Origin: Euclidia mi
Lineage: Eukaryota; Arthropoda; Insecta; Lepidoptera; Erebidae
NCBI GenBank assembly: GCA_944739405.2
Contig: OX123196.2
Span: 55,032,196-55,096,195, forward strand
Length of the DNA stretch: 64,000 nt
Direction of reading: 5' to 3'
Below are positions 1 through 10,799 of the stretch, in pieces; within the stretch, counting starts at the first letter, position 1; each line of letters starts with the position of its first letter. The notes below the pieces were generated by a model. It worked only from the letters and a program-made list of their open reading frames with translations, ran no database searches and was not told the origin of the DNA. Both the position numbers and the translations under genes were made by a program.

Positions 1-1030
1 TGACTAATGTCGTTTGAAATGCGGGATCGATTGGTGTTTTCTCTTTAGTGTTAGGTATGTACTAAGATGTTTTTTATGCATAGATTCGTTGCATAAACAC
101 TATTATATTGCACTGTATACAATGATTAGATCAAAGTAAAGTAAAACATTCACTTATTCACGGACAAATTTGTTACAGTTCACCATCCTTTAAGTTTTAA
201 AGATATAAAATCATTAACATTATTTGCCTGTTAATTTGACGTTGACAAACATCACCGCATGACAAAACTGAATTAATTATTTTGACTTGGCCGACAAACT
301 GATATTCAAAATTATTTGATTTCTGATACCTCCAAACAATGTCTTCATCATCATTATCGGCTTACTCTAGTACACTGCTGGATATAGGCCTCTCCGATGG
401 CACGCTACTGAGCTCAATTTCCGATTCTTCATGTCCAGCTACTGCCAGAAATTGCGTAAATGATGAGCTTCCTATGCTACCAAATAATCTATCGATCCAA
501 ATTAATTGCCGAAAAGACACCAATACGTTCAAAAAGTAACATTTATATTGGTTTTACTAAAATCTCTCATTACTGGAACTTTTCCCGAAGACAATACCTC
601 ACACGTGACAATACGGAGTCATCGAAGTGTGAAACGCATGTCCCTTTGTACGCGGAATCTTCGTAAGAAACAAGGCCTTTGCGTCGTCTGTGTCGTCGTG
701 CTAATGAGAACCGTCTTAATAACTCCTCACGTTTCGACCTACGGCTGTGTTTGAGCAAAATATGCGCCATTTTTTATCATAGGAAATGGTGGAGGTTTTT
801 CGAGAAAATATCTTTCAGCTTATTGATCTTAGGAAAAATGTCGGCTGCTACATCTTGAGCTTTTCTTGCAAATACAAGTCTCAGTTTACGTTAATAAGAG
901 AGAAAAGAAAAAGAAACCATGAAGTAGATTCTATTGTTCCCATCTTTTCTAAGAGTGTACCTTTAGGAGAAAAAATGAAAGACATAATAAGTACTAAAAA
1001 ATATTTCAAATATTTTAATTTATACTGCTA
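1..1030. other. AT-rich DNA, no recognised gene
   Basis: I see no recognisable protein, RNA or repeat here. Two short open frames (about 339-539 on plus, 570-770 on minus) resemble nothing I know. The minus one is rich in Arg and Ser and could be a degraded coding relic, but it has no convincing start, domain or splice context. Confidence 0.5.
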
Positions 1031-1202
1031 CTAGCTGACCCGGCAAACGTTGTTTTGCAAATTTTTTTTTTTTGAAAAATAGATGTTGGCCTATTCTCAT
1101 AGATACCGGATAAGCACAAAAAATTTCATCAAAATCGGTCAAGCCGTTTCGGAGGAGTATGGGAACGAAAACTGTGACACGAGAATTTTATATATTAGAT
1201 AA
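1031..1202 (+). repeat. RTE-type LINE 3' fragment
   Basis: The block starts with AGCTGACCCGGCAAACGTTG, continues through a segment of the type 'tttcatcaaaatcggtcaag ccgtttcggaggag', and ends in 'ttttatatattaga'. This is the usual layout of the short 3' ends left by 5'-truncated RTE-like LINEs across insects. No coding part remains. Related pieces lie at 8.4, 8.8, 32.3, 35.7, 37.7 and 49.6 kb. Family assignment rests on familiarity with the tail sequence. Confidence 0.65.
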
Positions 1203-2315
1203 TGTAATGGAGGTATTGGTATTATTGTAATATATAGGTACTACTACTTAACATAAAATACAAGTACAAAGGCCTTTTCCTTTTTCGTATAAACATTATA
1301 TACCTACAATTATACAAATATTAACTCATTATGTACGTAATATAAGAATAATGATAAAGAGACATCAATTAACAAATACTTAAGATAGCACTCCGGCATT
1401 AATTATTAATTTAATTTGAGTACATTGAAATAATTTGATGTCTATAGAGGTTATTTTCGTTTTCTTTTTATAATTTGTTACTTGCTAACGAGAACAAGCT
1501 ATAATATGATTTATTTTCTATTCAAGAATTGTTTATGGCCTCTCGACCCAAGTCGTCCTTACTGTCACTGCGCCTTTCTGGCCGCTGCCTAACCCTTAAG
1601 TATTGAGGAAGATTTTCGCCTCTCCTCTTTTTTACCACGATTCTCTGTATCATTCTGCCCGTGATAATTTTCCAGTAAAACAGCTGAGTGGTAATGTTCT
1701 ATCTCTTGCAATTTTTGTTTCCTTGTTCGAGTTTCACAAGAAAGTAAAAGAAAATAAAAAGAAAATAAATATTTTATTCGTATCTCCAAACCCTTAAAAC
1801 TAAACACGTAATAAGTCTATTTTCTATATCATAACAATTGGTTGGTGTAAACACTGTAAACAATAACAAACGGATTGGAGAACAAATTGGGACCTGCGTC
1901 AGCTATTGTTGCAGATAACTGCAACGCTAGTATTCTCGCAGGACCAGATGATATACCTATAATAATTATTATGTATATACATATTATGAATAAAATGCTA
2001 TTTAAACGTTAATTAAAATATATATGACAATATATATAATATATACACATACATATTTATATGATTTTTGTAAATAAATAAATATAAATACTAAAAACTT
2101 TAGTTGATTTTGATTGACTAAGATGCCAGTTTAAATCTAAATGTTTCTATGGTTACAGAACGATTTTATGATTACGCTGTAGCTCTCTTATTTAAAAATG
2201 CCACGCAAGCGGTCAGCCATTCAAGTGCAGACCTCTGTAACCCTAACTTATCTTTACCAATATATTACGTAAAGCAAATCAAGTCTTAAATACATAATAT
2301 TCTATACATATAGTA
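1203..2315. other. AT-rich intergenic DNA with TA-rich microsatellite
   Basis: There is no gene or recognisable element. A TA/ATAT-rich low-complexity run lies at about 1960-2090. A short frame on minus (1589-1807) is Lys/Arg/Ser-rich and has no recognisable domain. Confidence 0.5.
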
Positions 2316-2998
2316 CAGGGTGGCGCAAAAGTAATGACCCTATAGAAATGCCTTATATTTTTTGTGACATCTCCTGTCATTCTGATATTCAAAATTTTGT
2401 ACTTAGTGGTCAAATGCAAAATTCATTAAAAATTATCATGGACTGCTTTACTCCCCAAGAACGTGGAATAATCGTGTCATCAGTGATAAAAACACAACGT
2501 GAATTTAGCTCTGCAGCGTATTTTGGTCAAAGAATTTAAGATGTTTCAGTGTAAAACTCAGATGACTCATCAGCTGCTGCCTACTGATCACCGTCTAGAG
2601 TACAGCCAGCCCATCATAAACGTCAAGAGGAATAACTTTGCTATCTTTGAAGAGGATTATTTTTCTTCAAAATTAATTAATTTAGGATTATTTGAAATCT
2701 CGGGTATATGTGAACACACCGCAGACTCTCGCAGCTTCAAAAGAAAACATACACCAAGAAATAAGAAACATATCGCAGGAAGTGTTACGGCTAGTTATGA
2801 AAAATGTCATAAATAGGGCTCAAATGTGCATCAACTCTGGAGGTCAACATATAATAGACATCATATTTAAATCATAATGCAACTAAACTTCATGGCACAA
2901 ATATACATATTTAAATAACTAATTCTAGTTTTCTAATTTAGAAACGAAGTTGTAGCTGAACCAAATCGGGTCATTAGGTACTTTTGCGCCATTCGTCA
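2316..2998 (+). mobile_element. Internally deleted Tc1/mariner-superfamily element
   Basis: The two ends form imperfect terminal inverted repeats sharing TGGCGCAAAAGTA and ATGACCC. The element is flanked by TA on both sides (2314-2315 and 2999-3000), the target duplication of the Tc1/mariner superfamily. At 683 bp it is about half the length of an autonomous member. It keeps only the start and end of a transposase, so it cannot move on its own. A relative encoding a full transposase would be needed for mobility. Confidence 0.75.
2438..2877 (+). pseudogene. Mariner-like transposase remnant (N- and C-terminal pieces)
   Basis: The first part (2438-2539) reads as the N-terminal helix-turn-helix of a mariner-like transposase, with the sequence FTPQERGIIVSSV followed by TQREFSSAAYFGQ. 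The second part (2692-2877) reads as the transposase C-terminus, including NTPQTLAASKENIHQEIRNI and a last helix with Arg, Cys and Gly-Gly-His, ending in a stop. The DDE/D catalytic domain that should lie between them is absent, so about 200 codons have been deleted. The two parts are in different frames. It is certainly non-functional; the family call is by motif pattern. Confidence 0.65.
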
Positions 2999-3294
2999 TA
3001 TTAAACGATTAAGTACTATAAAAAAAATATCCTTCATCGTTGTAACAACATCAACACTTTGAAAGCACCGGATAAGCTATAAATAAACAAGTTACATATA
3101 AAATTTCGAACACATATTAATATTAAAACAAGACCACTTTAGTGCCCAACTGGAATATTTTATACTGAAACCTAAGCAAAGTTGTTTTGACTGGCTCAAT
3201 AGGACGTGTAAAATTTATGAGAACAAATTGAGCGGTTGGTCAGTTACTGAAATATTTATTGTATAAATTGTCGCAAATAGCACATAGATTTATA

Positions 3295-3729
3295 TGTAGG
3301 TAACTAGATTATTGGCCGATATAATCACTTCAGAGTGTTCAGCGTTCCTACTAAGTGGGCGCAGCTGGGTTATTGTGCATTGAATACACACAAACTAAAA
3401 TACACTATCTACTTTAAAACACGAAAGGCATTATCTTAACAATTATATTCTAACACTTTTCACTTGCAAGTCTTTTAACGAACCGAAGACGGATTCATGG
3501 TGTACCGTCAACCAGGCGACCCGACTGAATGTCCCGCAGTCCGCCAGACAAGTCCACATGAACACCGTCAGTGCCCCCCGCCACTGGACCGCAATTCGTT
3601 TCGTCACAACCGGCCGGGAGCACTTCCGATTCGTTTAAAAACTGTACTAATGACGTGATGACGTTTCATGACATCTGCAATTTCCGTTCCGACGTGAAAT
3701 AATAAAGAGGCGCTGGTAATGCGCCGTCA
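3295..3729 (+). repeat. Left long terminal repeat
   Basis: This 435-bp repeat begins TGTAGG and ends GCGCCGTCA and is nearly identical to the repeat at 7850-8288. An ATAATAAAG element about 30 bp before its end could serve as a polyadenylation signal. Differences from the right copy include loss of CGGG just after the first six bases. Confidence 0.75.
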
Positions 3730-3842
3730 CGGCCAGACTGACCTGCAACCGTCGTCGGGCGCTTCATTTTGCAATTTTGTATCAATCACACAATTATCTA
3801 TAGCTTACCTTGAAAAGCAGTCCGCTCGTCCACCCTGACAAC

Positions 3843-4440
3843 CAGAGTACCAGACTCTCCAAACCGTAAGCCTGGACCGGACGAGTGAGCCCTTCGACCA
3901 ACCCTTCCACACGGGTCTGGACCGGACGACACTGTCTTCTCAACCGATTTCCAAACATAAGTCTGGACCGGACGAGTGCGCCCTTTCCACCAACCCTTCC
4001 ACATGGGTCTGGATCGGGCAACACTGTCCACAGTGAGGACTCCTCACAAACACTTTCCAAACATGAGTCTGGACCGGACAACACTGTCCTCCTAACTTTC
4101 CAAACATAAGTCTGGACCGGACGAGTGTGCCCTTTCGACCATCTTCCTAACGAGGCATGGACCGGACAACACTGTCCACAGTGAGGACTCCTCACAACCA
4201 CTTTCCAAACATGAGTCTGGACCGGACAACACTGTCCTCCTAACTTTCCAAACATAAGTCTGGACCGGACGAGTGCGCCCTTTCGAACATCCTCCGAACG
4301 AGGCATGGACCGGACAACACTGTCTTCCTACCTAACCACTTTCTAAACATAAGTCTGGACCGGACGAGTGCGCCCTTTCAACCATCCTTCAAACAAGGCA
4401 TGGACTGGACGGCACTCGCCCTTTCGCCCAGCTTATCTAT
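3843..4440. repeat. Tandem array of GGACCGGAC-cored units
   Basis: About twelve copies of a GGACCGGAC-like core occur over 600 bp. Two unit types, each about 45-50 bp, roughly alternate. One core is followed by GAGTGCGCCCTTTC, the other by AACACTGTCC and then CTTTCCAAACATAAGTCT. A larger block with CACAGTGAGGACTCCTCACA occurs twice. The array sits about 110 bp inside the left terminal repeat, where a retroelement has its leader. It keeps long open frames on both strands only because of its repetitive, GC-rich composition. Confidence 0.85.
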
Positions 4441-7079
4441 TTCAGACTACAGTTAAATTTAAATACCCAAGTAATAAATGTGTAATGTAAGTTTTAAATG
4501 TGATGTGAATGTGTGTAATTTGATCAAAGAAGTAATAATGTAGCATGCCGCCGGTGAGGTCAAACCTACGCCTAGCTAAACTAAACCTATGCTACGTCAA
4601 GCCTAACCTCACCTATCAGTTATGAACTGTCGTATTCAGCGTGAATTTGAACTTCGAGGTCAATTGGCTCATGGTCTGAGTTGATGCAAAGGTTATCTGA
4701 TCCTGCTGTGATTGTATCAAATGCTACTGAAATAGTATAGGAGCCTGCCGATGTATTACGCATCTACCGAGTCTATGAGGATAATCCTCATCGAGTTCTA
4801 CATCAATCTTCGCCGTCTCGGCCTTCTCTTCGTTCCATAAGCTGGTACTAATTTCGACTAACCCATCATGACCCTAACATTTCAAAGAACAGTGATGTCA
4901 TCTCTTTTTTTTTTTTTTTGATCGATTGATCGTTAATCAATTTATGGTCCAGTCATTTCTATCATAAAACCATCTCACTCAACCTTTAACCAAAGTCCCT
5001 TAATAAACTACCTCAAATTTAATAGCTAGAAAGCGATATAGGTTGTAACTATACCGATTACGAGGCACCTCAAAGCCGCGCACAGGATGCGCACCACTCA
5101 CGGGCCGCGCGTCACACACTCGAACTTATCTACCAACTGAATTTTACAAGGATTCTTCGCATGGTATAGGTACCCACTGATTGGAGACCCTGTTCCCTTC
5201 AGACTAATTCAATATCCGTACATCGAAATCTTAAGTGATTATCAAAATATTTTACAACTTCACTGGGTGCTTGGCTCTCTGCTCAAGAATAAAGATGATA
5301 ATTATGCAACTTTCAATTATTTATTGTTCATATTTTCTACCAGAACATCCAAACCTGAATTTGAAACCAACTGCCACCAACATAAGCTGAAGCTGCTTAA
5401 ATGTAAACCGCGCAGTTTCCAATATTGCTTGAAGACATGAAGACAATACCACTTCACTCTATGTCATTTCTTTACTATGTCAGCATCGTTGGTACTTGAA
5501 ACTCGGAAACATTCCTAAGATCATAAGTGTACTTTAGGTATGCATATTTAACAGCGACTTTAACATGTTTGATAACAATAATTTTCTAATTCTCAACAGC
5601 AGAATGGTCATAACATCAATGTCTTTTGAAATAGCTTTGCCTGATTCGTTCTCATAGCATTGTTAGTAAGATGGGCTCTACTTTAACTTCAAATCTAGCG
5701 AGTATGCTACTAAGCAAAATAAAATGAAGCCTTAATAACAACCTTTGTACCCCTAGACATACTCGCTTTCCCTAAGATATGGTTTATAACAAACTTCTGA
5801 CCTGCTCATAACTAAGGCGTACAACTATCGTGGTGTCAACTAAACTCATGGTGAATTCATCAATACGTAGGTACTCGCTATTACAGAAAGTACACCAGAA
5901 CGCGGCGTTCAAACAAAGCCCGTAGTTGCTAGTTTAAACTTAATGGTCGATTCTAAATAGGTAAGTACGAAATACTTATCCTAACCCAATCATTAGTGAT
6001 AGGTACTATGACAGCGCAACTAGGGCTTGTCTTGCTTAAGCACCAATGGAAACTATGCCTCCTAACATAAAAGCTTGTCGCCGCACAGACAGCTCATTCA
6101 GTTTCTGCAAATCTGCAGCAACGGAAACGAGGGTATGAAGAACAAGAACATCACAACAACGACTTACAAAGTTCGCAACTCAATTGGGAGTAAGGTTAAT
6201 CATTACTAATTGCCACTAACGTGGTCCTACCTACAATGAAAACTAAAATCATTCAAAATGATTATCATTACACTACAATGATAATTATTTTCTTTTACAT
6301 CTGATAATCGAGTTTAACAGCTTCTACTAAAAACCTTGTACTGAAGGTATCTTCCTTACTGAATCACTCCGAAACGTCCTAAACGTAACTTGGAATTGGA
6401 GAGAGAATCGGGGGCAATTGGTAAAGATTCCCAGCGTATCACACTAATTTTTAAAAACAGTATGTAATTTTTTTACACGTACAATCTTAAGATCGAATTA
6501 AATACTAGCAGTGCCATCCATTAACCACAGTATGGTAGCACCAAACTTTTTTTTTTTTTTTTTAGTACCATCCATTAACGTGTTATAAATCACGCACAAA
6601 GAGAAGCAGGTTTAAATGCAACAGATTGTCTGTACAAAACAGAATTACAAGGAGTAAAACTGCCTCGCCCTGATTAAGCCGTAATCACGTTTAAATAACA
6701 CCGTTAGGTATTCAAAACGTCTCGAGTCGGTAAAATAATCGCGCTAGTAACATCTACCAAAACTAATTTCGACTACGGTGGTTAGGTTCCACACCAACCA
6801 ACCAACTACACGTCTAAAGTTCTAAACAGCACTACAGGTCACACGTCCATTTAAGAAACAAACGCTACAATCAGTTCCACATAAAATAGCTTTGCAATAG
6901 CTCAGCACAGTCTAATACTATGAACTTAGTATGTACGATTCGATTAGTCGAACGCGAATCTACCATTTAGCGCCGCTGCCCTGCGAAGGACAGTCTAGAC
7001 CGGAGTTATTGTTCTAGATTTAGCAGAACACCAGCAGAAGCTGGGTTTTGGTTCTAAAACCAAAATTACAACTGCACTA
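4441..7079. other. Non-coding interior of the LTR-bounded unit
   Basis: I found no open frame of note, no protease, RT or integrase motif and no zinc knuckle in either strand. The only visible features are homopolymer runs (T-rich near 4906-4920, A/T-rich near 6546-6563). The base composition is like the flanking genome. Confidence 0.6.
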
Positions 7080-7350
7080 CAACAATAACCAGCACGCTTC
7101 ACTCAAAACGCACTTGCATGGAATAATGCAAGTCGGCCTGTACGCTCAGTCTTGTTACCGTTACATACTATGTTCACAAACGGCTGCACGCCGATCAGAG
7201 AGACTATTTGCGTTCACAAGGTTCGTGATCGCAAGCAACCCTTAAGTTTTATTACGAAAAAAAGAAATAAAAACAATCGTTTTCTTTTTAACCCAAGTAT
7301 CGAACCCAAAACGTCTTTTCGATATCTGCGCTATAGCTAGGTCACAGTAG
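7080..7350 (-). repeat. tRNA-derived SINE fragment
   Basis: Read on minus, the segment carries CGCAGATATCG then GTTTTGGGTTCGATACTTGG, which matches an RNA polymerase III B box (GGTTCGANNCC type). Farther on it has a body with 'acggctgcacgccgatcaga'. It does not fold as a complete tRNA gene and has the long body of a SINE. Confidence 0.45.
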
Positions 7351-7539
7351 TAGTTAGTCGGGCACCCATACGATAGCATAAAATACAACAATGGGGTCGC
7401 TATTTAATCAGTCATTACTACCCACAAATTTGTTCTTTTTCTTTCCTTCTTTAAGCTATTAAAAAAGAAGCTTATCCAAGAGATCATGACATGGGAAACA
7501 CGATACCGTAAAGTTCAACCGGTTTCACAGTAAACGCCT

Positions 7540-7640
7540 GTTTTAACCACAATTTCGTGTCTCGCGAGGGAATCGAACCCATAACGGTGTAGCGGCTAGT
7601 GATGTGACGGCGACCTCACCACCACAATCCTAAGATTACT
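7540..7640 (-). repeat. tRNA-derived SINE head
   Basis: On minus the sequence reads CATCACTAGCCGCTACACCG followed by TTATGGGTTCGATTCCCTCG, a B box in a tRNA-like context. Lepidopteran SINEs commonly start this way. Only the tRNA-like head is clear. Confidence 0.45.
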
Positions 7641-7849
7641 AAACCTGTAGCAGTATTCTGCCAACCAATAACGTTTTACAACTACCGCCACCAAATAAAA
7701 TTTGCAGGGCCAATTGAGAAATTAGATAGAATACGCTCACCACGGTAGCAGTTGAGAAATCAACCGATTCGCCAGCACCGCAGCAGCACAATCGCCCTCA
7801 CTCGCGTCTTGTGTGTACGTTTTATTGCACAATTTTATCCCACAAATGA

Positions 7850-8288
7850 TGTAGGCGGGTAACTAGATTATTGGCCGATATAATCACTTCAGAGTGTTCA
7901 GAGTTCCTACTAAGTGGGCGCAGCTGGGTTATTGTGCATTGAATACACACAAACTAAAATACACTATCTACTTTAAAACACGAAAGGCATTATCTTAACA
8001 ATTATATTCTAACACTTTTCACTTGCAAGTCTTTTAACGAACCGAAGACGAATTCATGGTGTGCCGTCAACCAGGCGACCCGACTGAATGTCCCGCAGTC
8101 CGCCAGACAAGTCCACATGAACACCGTCAGTGCCCCCCGCCACTGGACCGCAATTCGTTTCGTCACAACCGGCCGGGAGCACTGCCGATTCGTTTAAAAA
8201 CTGTACTAATGACGTGATGACGTTTCATGACATCTGCAATTTCCGTGCTGACGTGAAATAATAAAGAGGCGCTGGTAATGCGCCGTCA
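7850..8288 (+). repeat. Right long terminal repeat
   Basis: This is the 439-bp partner of 3295-3729, with the same TGTAGG start and CGTCA end and about 98-99% identity by eye over the aligned part. TATA follows immediately, matching the tetranucleotide before the left repeat. Confidence 0.75.
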
Positions 8289-8373
8289 TATACTTTGGAC
8301 CATAGGTAAACACTTGGAATTATAAACCTATCATACGTATTATTGTTTATGTCTAATCTATTAGGTATATAAA

Positions 8374-8586
8374 ATGGTTACATTGCTGACTAACTGACAA
8401 ACAACGCACAGCCAAAACTATTAAGCGCAAGAAGCTGAAATTTGGCTGGTGTACTCTTAAGGGACCGTTGGAGTGCATCAAGAAGATGGGTTCCCCGAAG
8501 TTCCTCTGGGATGGGACAGATTAATAAGAAAATCTGCGGGCGTATGCATAACTTCTTGTATACAATAATAACTACCTACGGGCTTG
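8374..8586 (-). repeat. RTE-type LINE 3' fragment
   Basis: Read on minus it matches the plus-strand fragment at 8782-8985: a body around 'caaatttcagcttcttgcgc', an 'agttttggctg' block and a 'cagttagtcag' tail. The two lie in inverted orientation about 200 bp apart. Confidence 0.5.
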
Positions 8587-8781
8587 AAACTCCAACTGTC
8601 ATTTGTCACTTTAACAGGTAATACCTGTAGTATTACATTTTAAGCTTTGTTAATCAACATCATTATCCTAGCGTTATCCCTTTTACATTACATCCAAGAC
8701 TCTCATTTTGAAGCCCGGATCTAAATTATGGTACGTAAATAAGTCTAGTATAATAGTAAAGTCTATATAGTAGTACTAGAG

Positions 8782-8985
8782 GCCGCCAGCAGCTTCGCCT
8801 GCCTTTTTTTTAAATTTACCCGTTTTGGCCGATCCCGTGGGAATTTCGGGAAATCCCTTCTTAGTGCACCCCTACGGTCCCCAAGGAACATACATGCCAA
8901 ATTTCAGCTTCCTGCGCCCAATAGTTTCGGCTGTAGTGTGTCTGTCAGTCAGTCAGTAACGCAAGGATTTTATATATTAAGATAG
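8782..8985 (+). repeat. RTE-type LINE 3' fragment
   Basis: The fragment contains CCGTGGGAATTTCGGGAAA, then 'cccctacggtccccaaggaa', 'aaatttcagcttcctgcgcc', and the tail 'gtctgtcagtcagtcagtaa' plus 'ttttatatatta'. This is a familiar lepidopteran RTE 3' end. It is 5'-truncated with no ORF. Confidence 0.65.
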
Positions 8986-9499
8986 TGTCACATGTTAAAC
9001 TTTACGAAAAAGCATTTTGTTGTTTTTACTTGACATTGAAACACCCAGATTTAATTTTATTTTTGTGGTGTTATTTATTTTAGGAACATAATTATAAAAT
9101 CTCCTCACTCAGCTTACCGGTTCTGACAACACAATCATTACACTTCTCCGTCCGGTCGAACCAATTCCGAGAACAGAAAATATTAACCAGTATTTACCAA
9201 AACTTCATAGCGTATGATAAACGGCTATTTAAATTAACACAGAGCAAATAAACTGCTGAAATTCGTGCATAAATCAAACAGACCCGTTGTTAAACAGCAA
9301 AACTAAAATAGCCTCACTCCACTTCCACTCTAACAAATGATCCAACGGTACCTCTGTATCCAATCCTTGTCACCGCATTTGCAGAACAAGAAAACAGCTG
9401 AAGGTAGTTGAGACAGCTAGTATTATTTAAAATTGCTCTATATTAAAAATCAATAATATAGTAAATTTTTGATATTTAAATAATTTAATGCAAATATTC
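8986..9499. other. No gene seen
   Basis: AT-rich DNA upstream of the LINE. It may include the 5' UTR of the LINE, whose exact 5' boundary I cannot fix. Confidence 0.4.
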
Positions 9500-9581
9500 T
9501 ATAGCTAACAGTGTGTACCTGCTGGTTAAGTGTTATCTTCAAGAACTGACAAGTATTTCACCAACACATAATACACTTGAA

Positions 9582-10289
9582 ATGGAAGCATTCAAGGTCA
9601 CTAATATTCTTGACATGCAATCCTATTTTGAGGACCGTATGGCCCAGTTTGAGGAAGAGCTACAAAAAAAGTCCTCACAGAACACTGGCAACTTAGCAGA
9701 TGACTTTGCTACGTTCAAATCATTTGTGCTACAGGCGCTCAAGTCCTTCTCACAGCAGCTTGACTGTATTGGCCATGAAGTCGACAAAATGGAGATGCGT
9801 AGCCGCAGAAAAATGTTACTTCTTCATGGTGTGGAGGAACACAAGGATGAGGAGACAGTCCAGGTGGTGGCAGACGTTGTCAAACAGCGTCTCAAGATAG
9901 ACAATTTCACACCTGCTGAGGTCCGGCGCTGTCACAGGATGGGGCGTCCAACTTCCAGCAACAAGGCGAGGCCGATTCTGATAAAACTTGAATCTGTCGC
10001 GGTGCGGGACAGCATTTGGTTTGCGAAGACAAAGCTGAAGAGTTCGGGAATCACTTTGTCGGAGTTCCTGACCCGCTCCCGACACAACGCTTTCATGGCT
10101 GCGCGTGCGAGGTTCGGGGTTGCGAAATGCTGGACAAGGGAGGGCCACATCTACATCTTGGCTCCAGACGGTAACCGCCACCGCATAACAACCGTTACTG
10201 ATCTTAGCAAGATAAAACTCCCAGATGCAGAAAAGCCCGTTGGTCAACCGACCGCAGCCAAGGCCAGGCGAGTTGCTGCCAAGAAATAG
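9582..10289 (+). CDS. LINE ORF1 protein (L1-type RNA-binding protein)
   Basis: This frame encodes 235 aa from the ATG at 9582; the same frame is open farther upstream to a GTG at 9513, but that is not a normal start. The N-terminal ~70 residues are acidic and heptad-like (EDRMAQFEEELQKK and onward), consistent with a coiled coil for trimerisation. The centre has the RRM-like pattern 'SRRKMLLLHGVEEHKDEETV' followed by 'VRRCHRMGRP' and 'ARPILIKL', the Transposase_22/L1 ORF1p signature. The C-terminus is basic (AAKARRVAAKK). Such proteins bind LINE RNA in the cytoplasm and act as nucleic-acid chaperones. No stop or frameshift is visible, so unlike ORF2 it looks intact. Confidence 0.75.
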   Translation: MEAFKVTNILDMQSYFEDRMAQFEEELQKKSSQNTGNLADDFATFKSFVLQALKSFSQQLDCIGHEVDKMEMRSRRKMLLLHGVEEHKDEETVQVVADVVKQRLKIDNFTPAEVRRCHRMGRPTSSNKARPILIKLESVAVRDSIWFAKTKLKSSGITLSEFLTRSRHNAFMAARARFGVAKCWTREGHIYILAPDGNRHRITTVTDLSKIKLPDAEKPVGQPTAAKARRVAAKK

Positions 10290-10799
10290 GTTTCCCATGG
10301 TCCTTGGATGTCTGTGGGTATTTATATTTACTTCCAAATATACTTGTTTGCAATGCACCGTCATAACTTATCACTTGTTTATAGTTTTCTAATTACCGCA
10401 ACAAGTAATTTTATTAACTTGTCAAACTCTCATCTGTCACAACTGTCAGTAACGACATAACGTCGTTCTCTATGTAGTAACGTTCCTTTTCGCACTAGAT
10501 TTTTATTGTTATTTATGTTTTGTTAACATTGTTTATAATTTTTAAAAACCCATAGGTACTCTATATGTGTCTTAATTTTATTGTTCTGTACAATACTCTG
10601 GTGTTTATATTTGTTAGTTACATATTTCATCTTGGAAAATTTTGTTCTCTTTGCTTTGTTAATACGCAACTGGCAGGTGGACACACAGTTGAGTTTATAG
10701 GAATATTTAGATATTTTGTTTTTTACGTGTACCTATATTTACTTATTAGATATTCTTTGTATATAAATATTTATACTTATATATTTTTTTTTTTCATAT

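Larger units (their letters stand above)
3295..8288 (+). mobile_element. LTR-bounded 5-kb unit without coding capacity (LARD-like)
   Basis: Direct repeats of 435 and 439 bp bound the unit. Each starts with TGTAGG and ends with CGTCA, so they have the TG...CA form of LTRs. The unit is flanked by TATA on both sides (3291-3294 and 8289-8292), a 4-bp target duplication. The two repeats differ at about six bases plus one 4-nt indel, so the insertion is fairly recent. The 4.1-kb interior has no gag, pol or env. I could not find a convincing primer-binding site after the left repeat or a polypurine tract before the right one, which argues for caution. A large non-autonomous retrotransposon derivative is the best reading; orientation is assumed from an AATAAA-like signal near the repeat end. 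Confidence 0.65.

Noticed and set aside
339..770. Small open frames on both strands near the left edge
   Set aside because: Low-complexity Ser- or Arg-rich translations with no domain and no supporting gene context.
3794..4306. 170-aa open frame on minus with repeated RSRLMFG/CCPVQT motifs
   Set aside because: It is a translation of the tandem array; open frames exist on the other strand as well and there is no domain, start context or non-repeat part.
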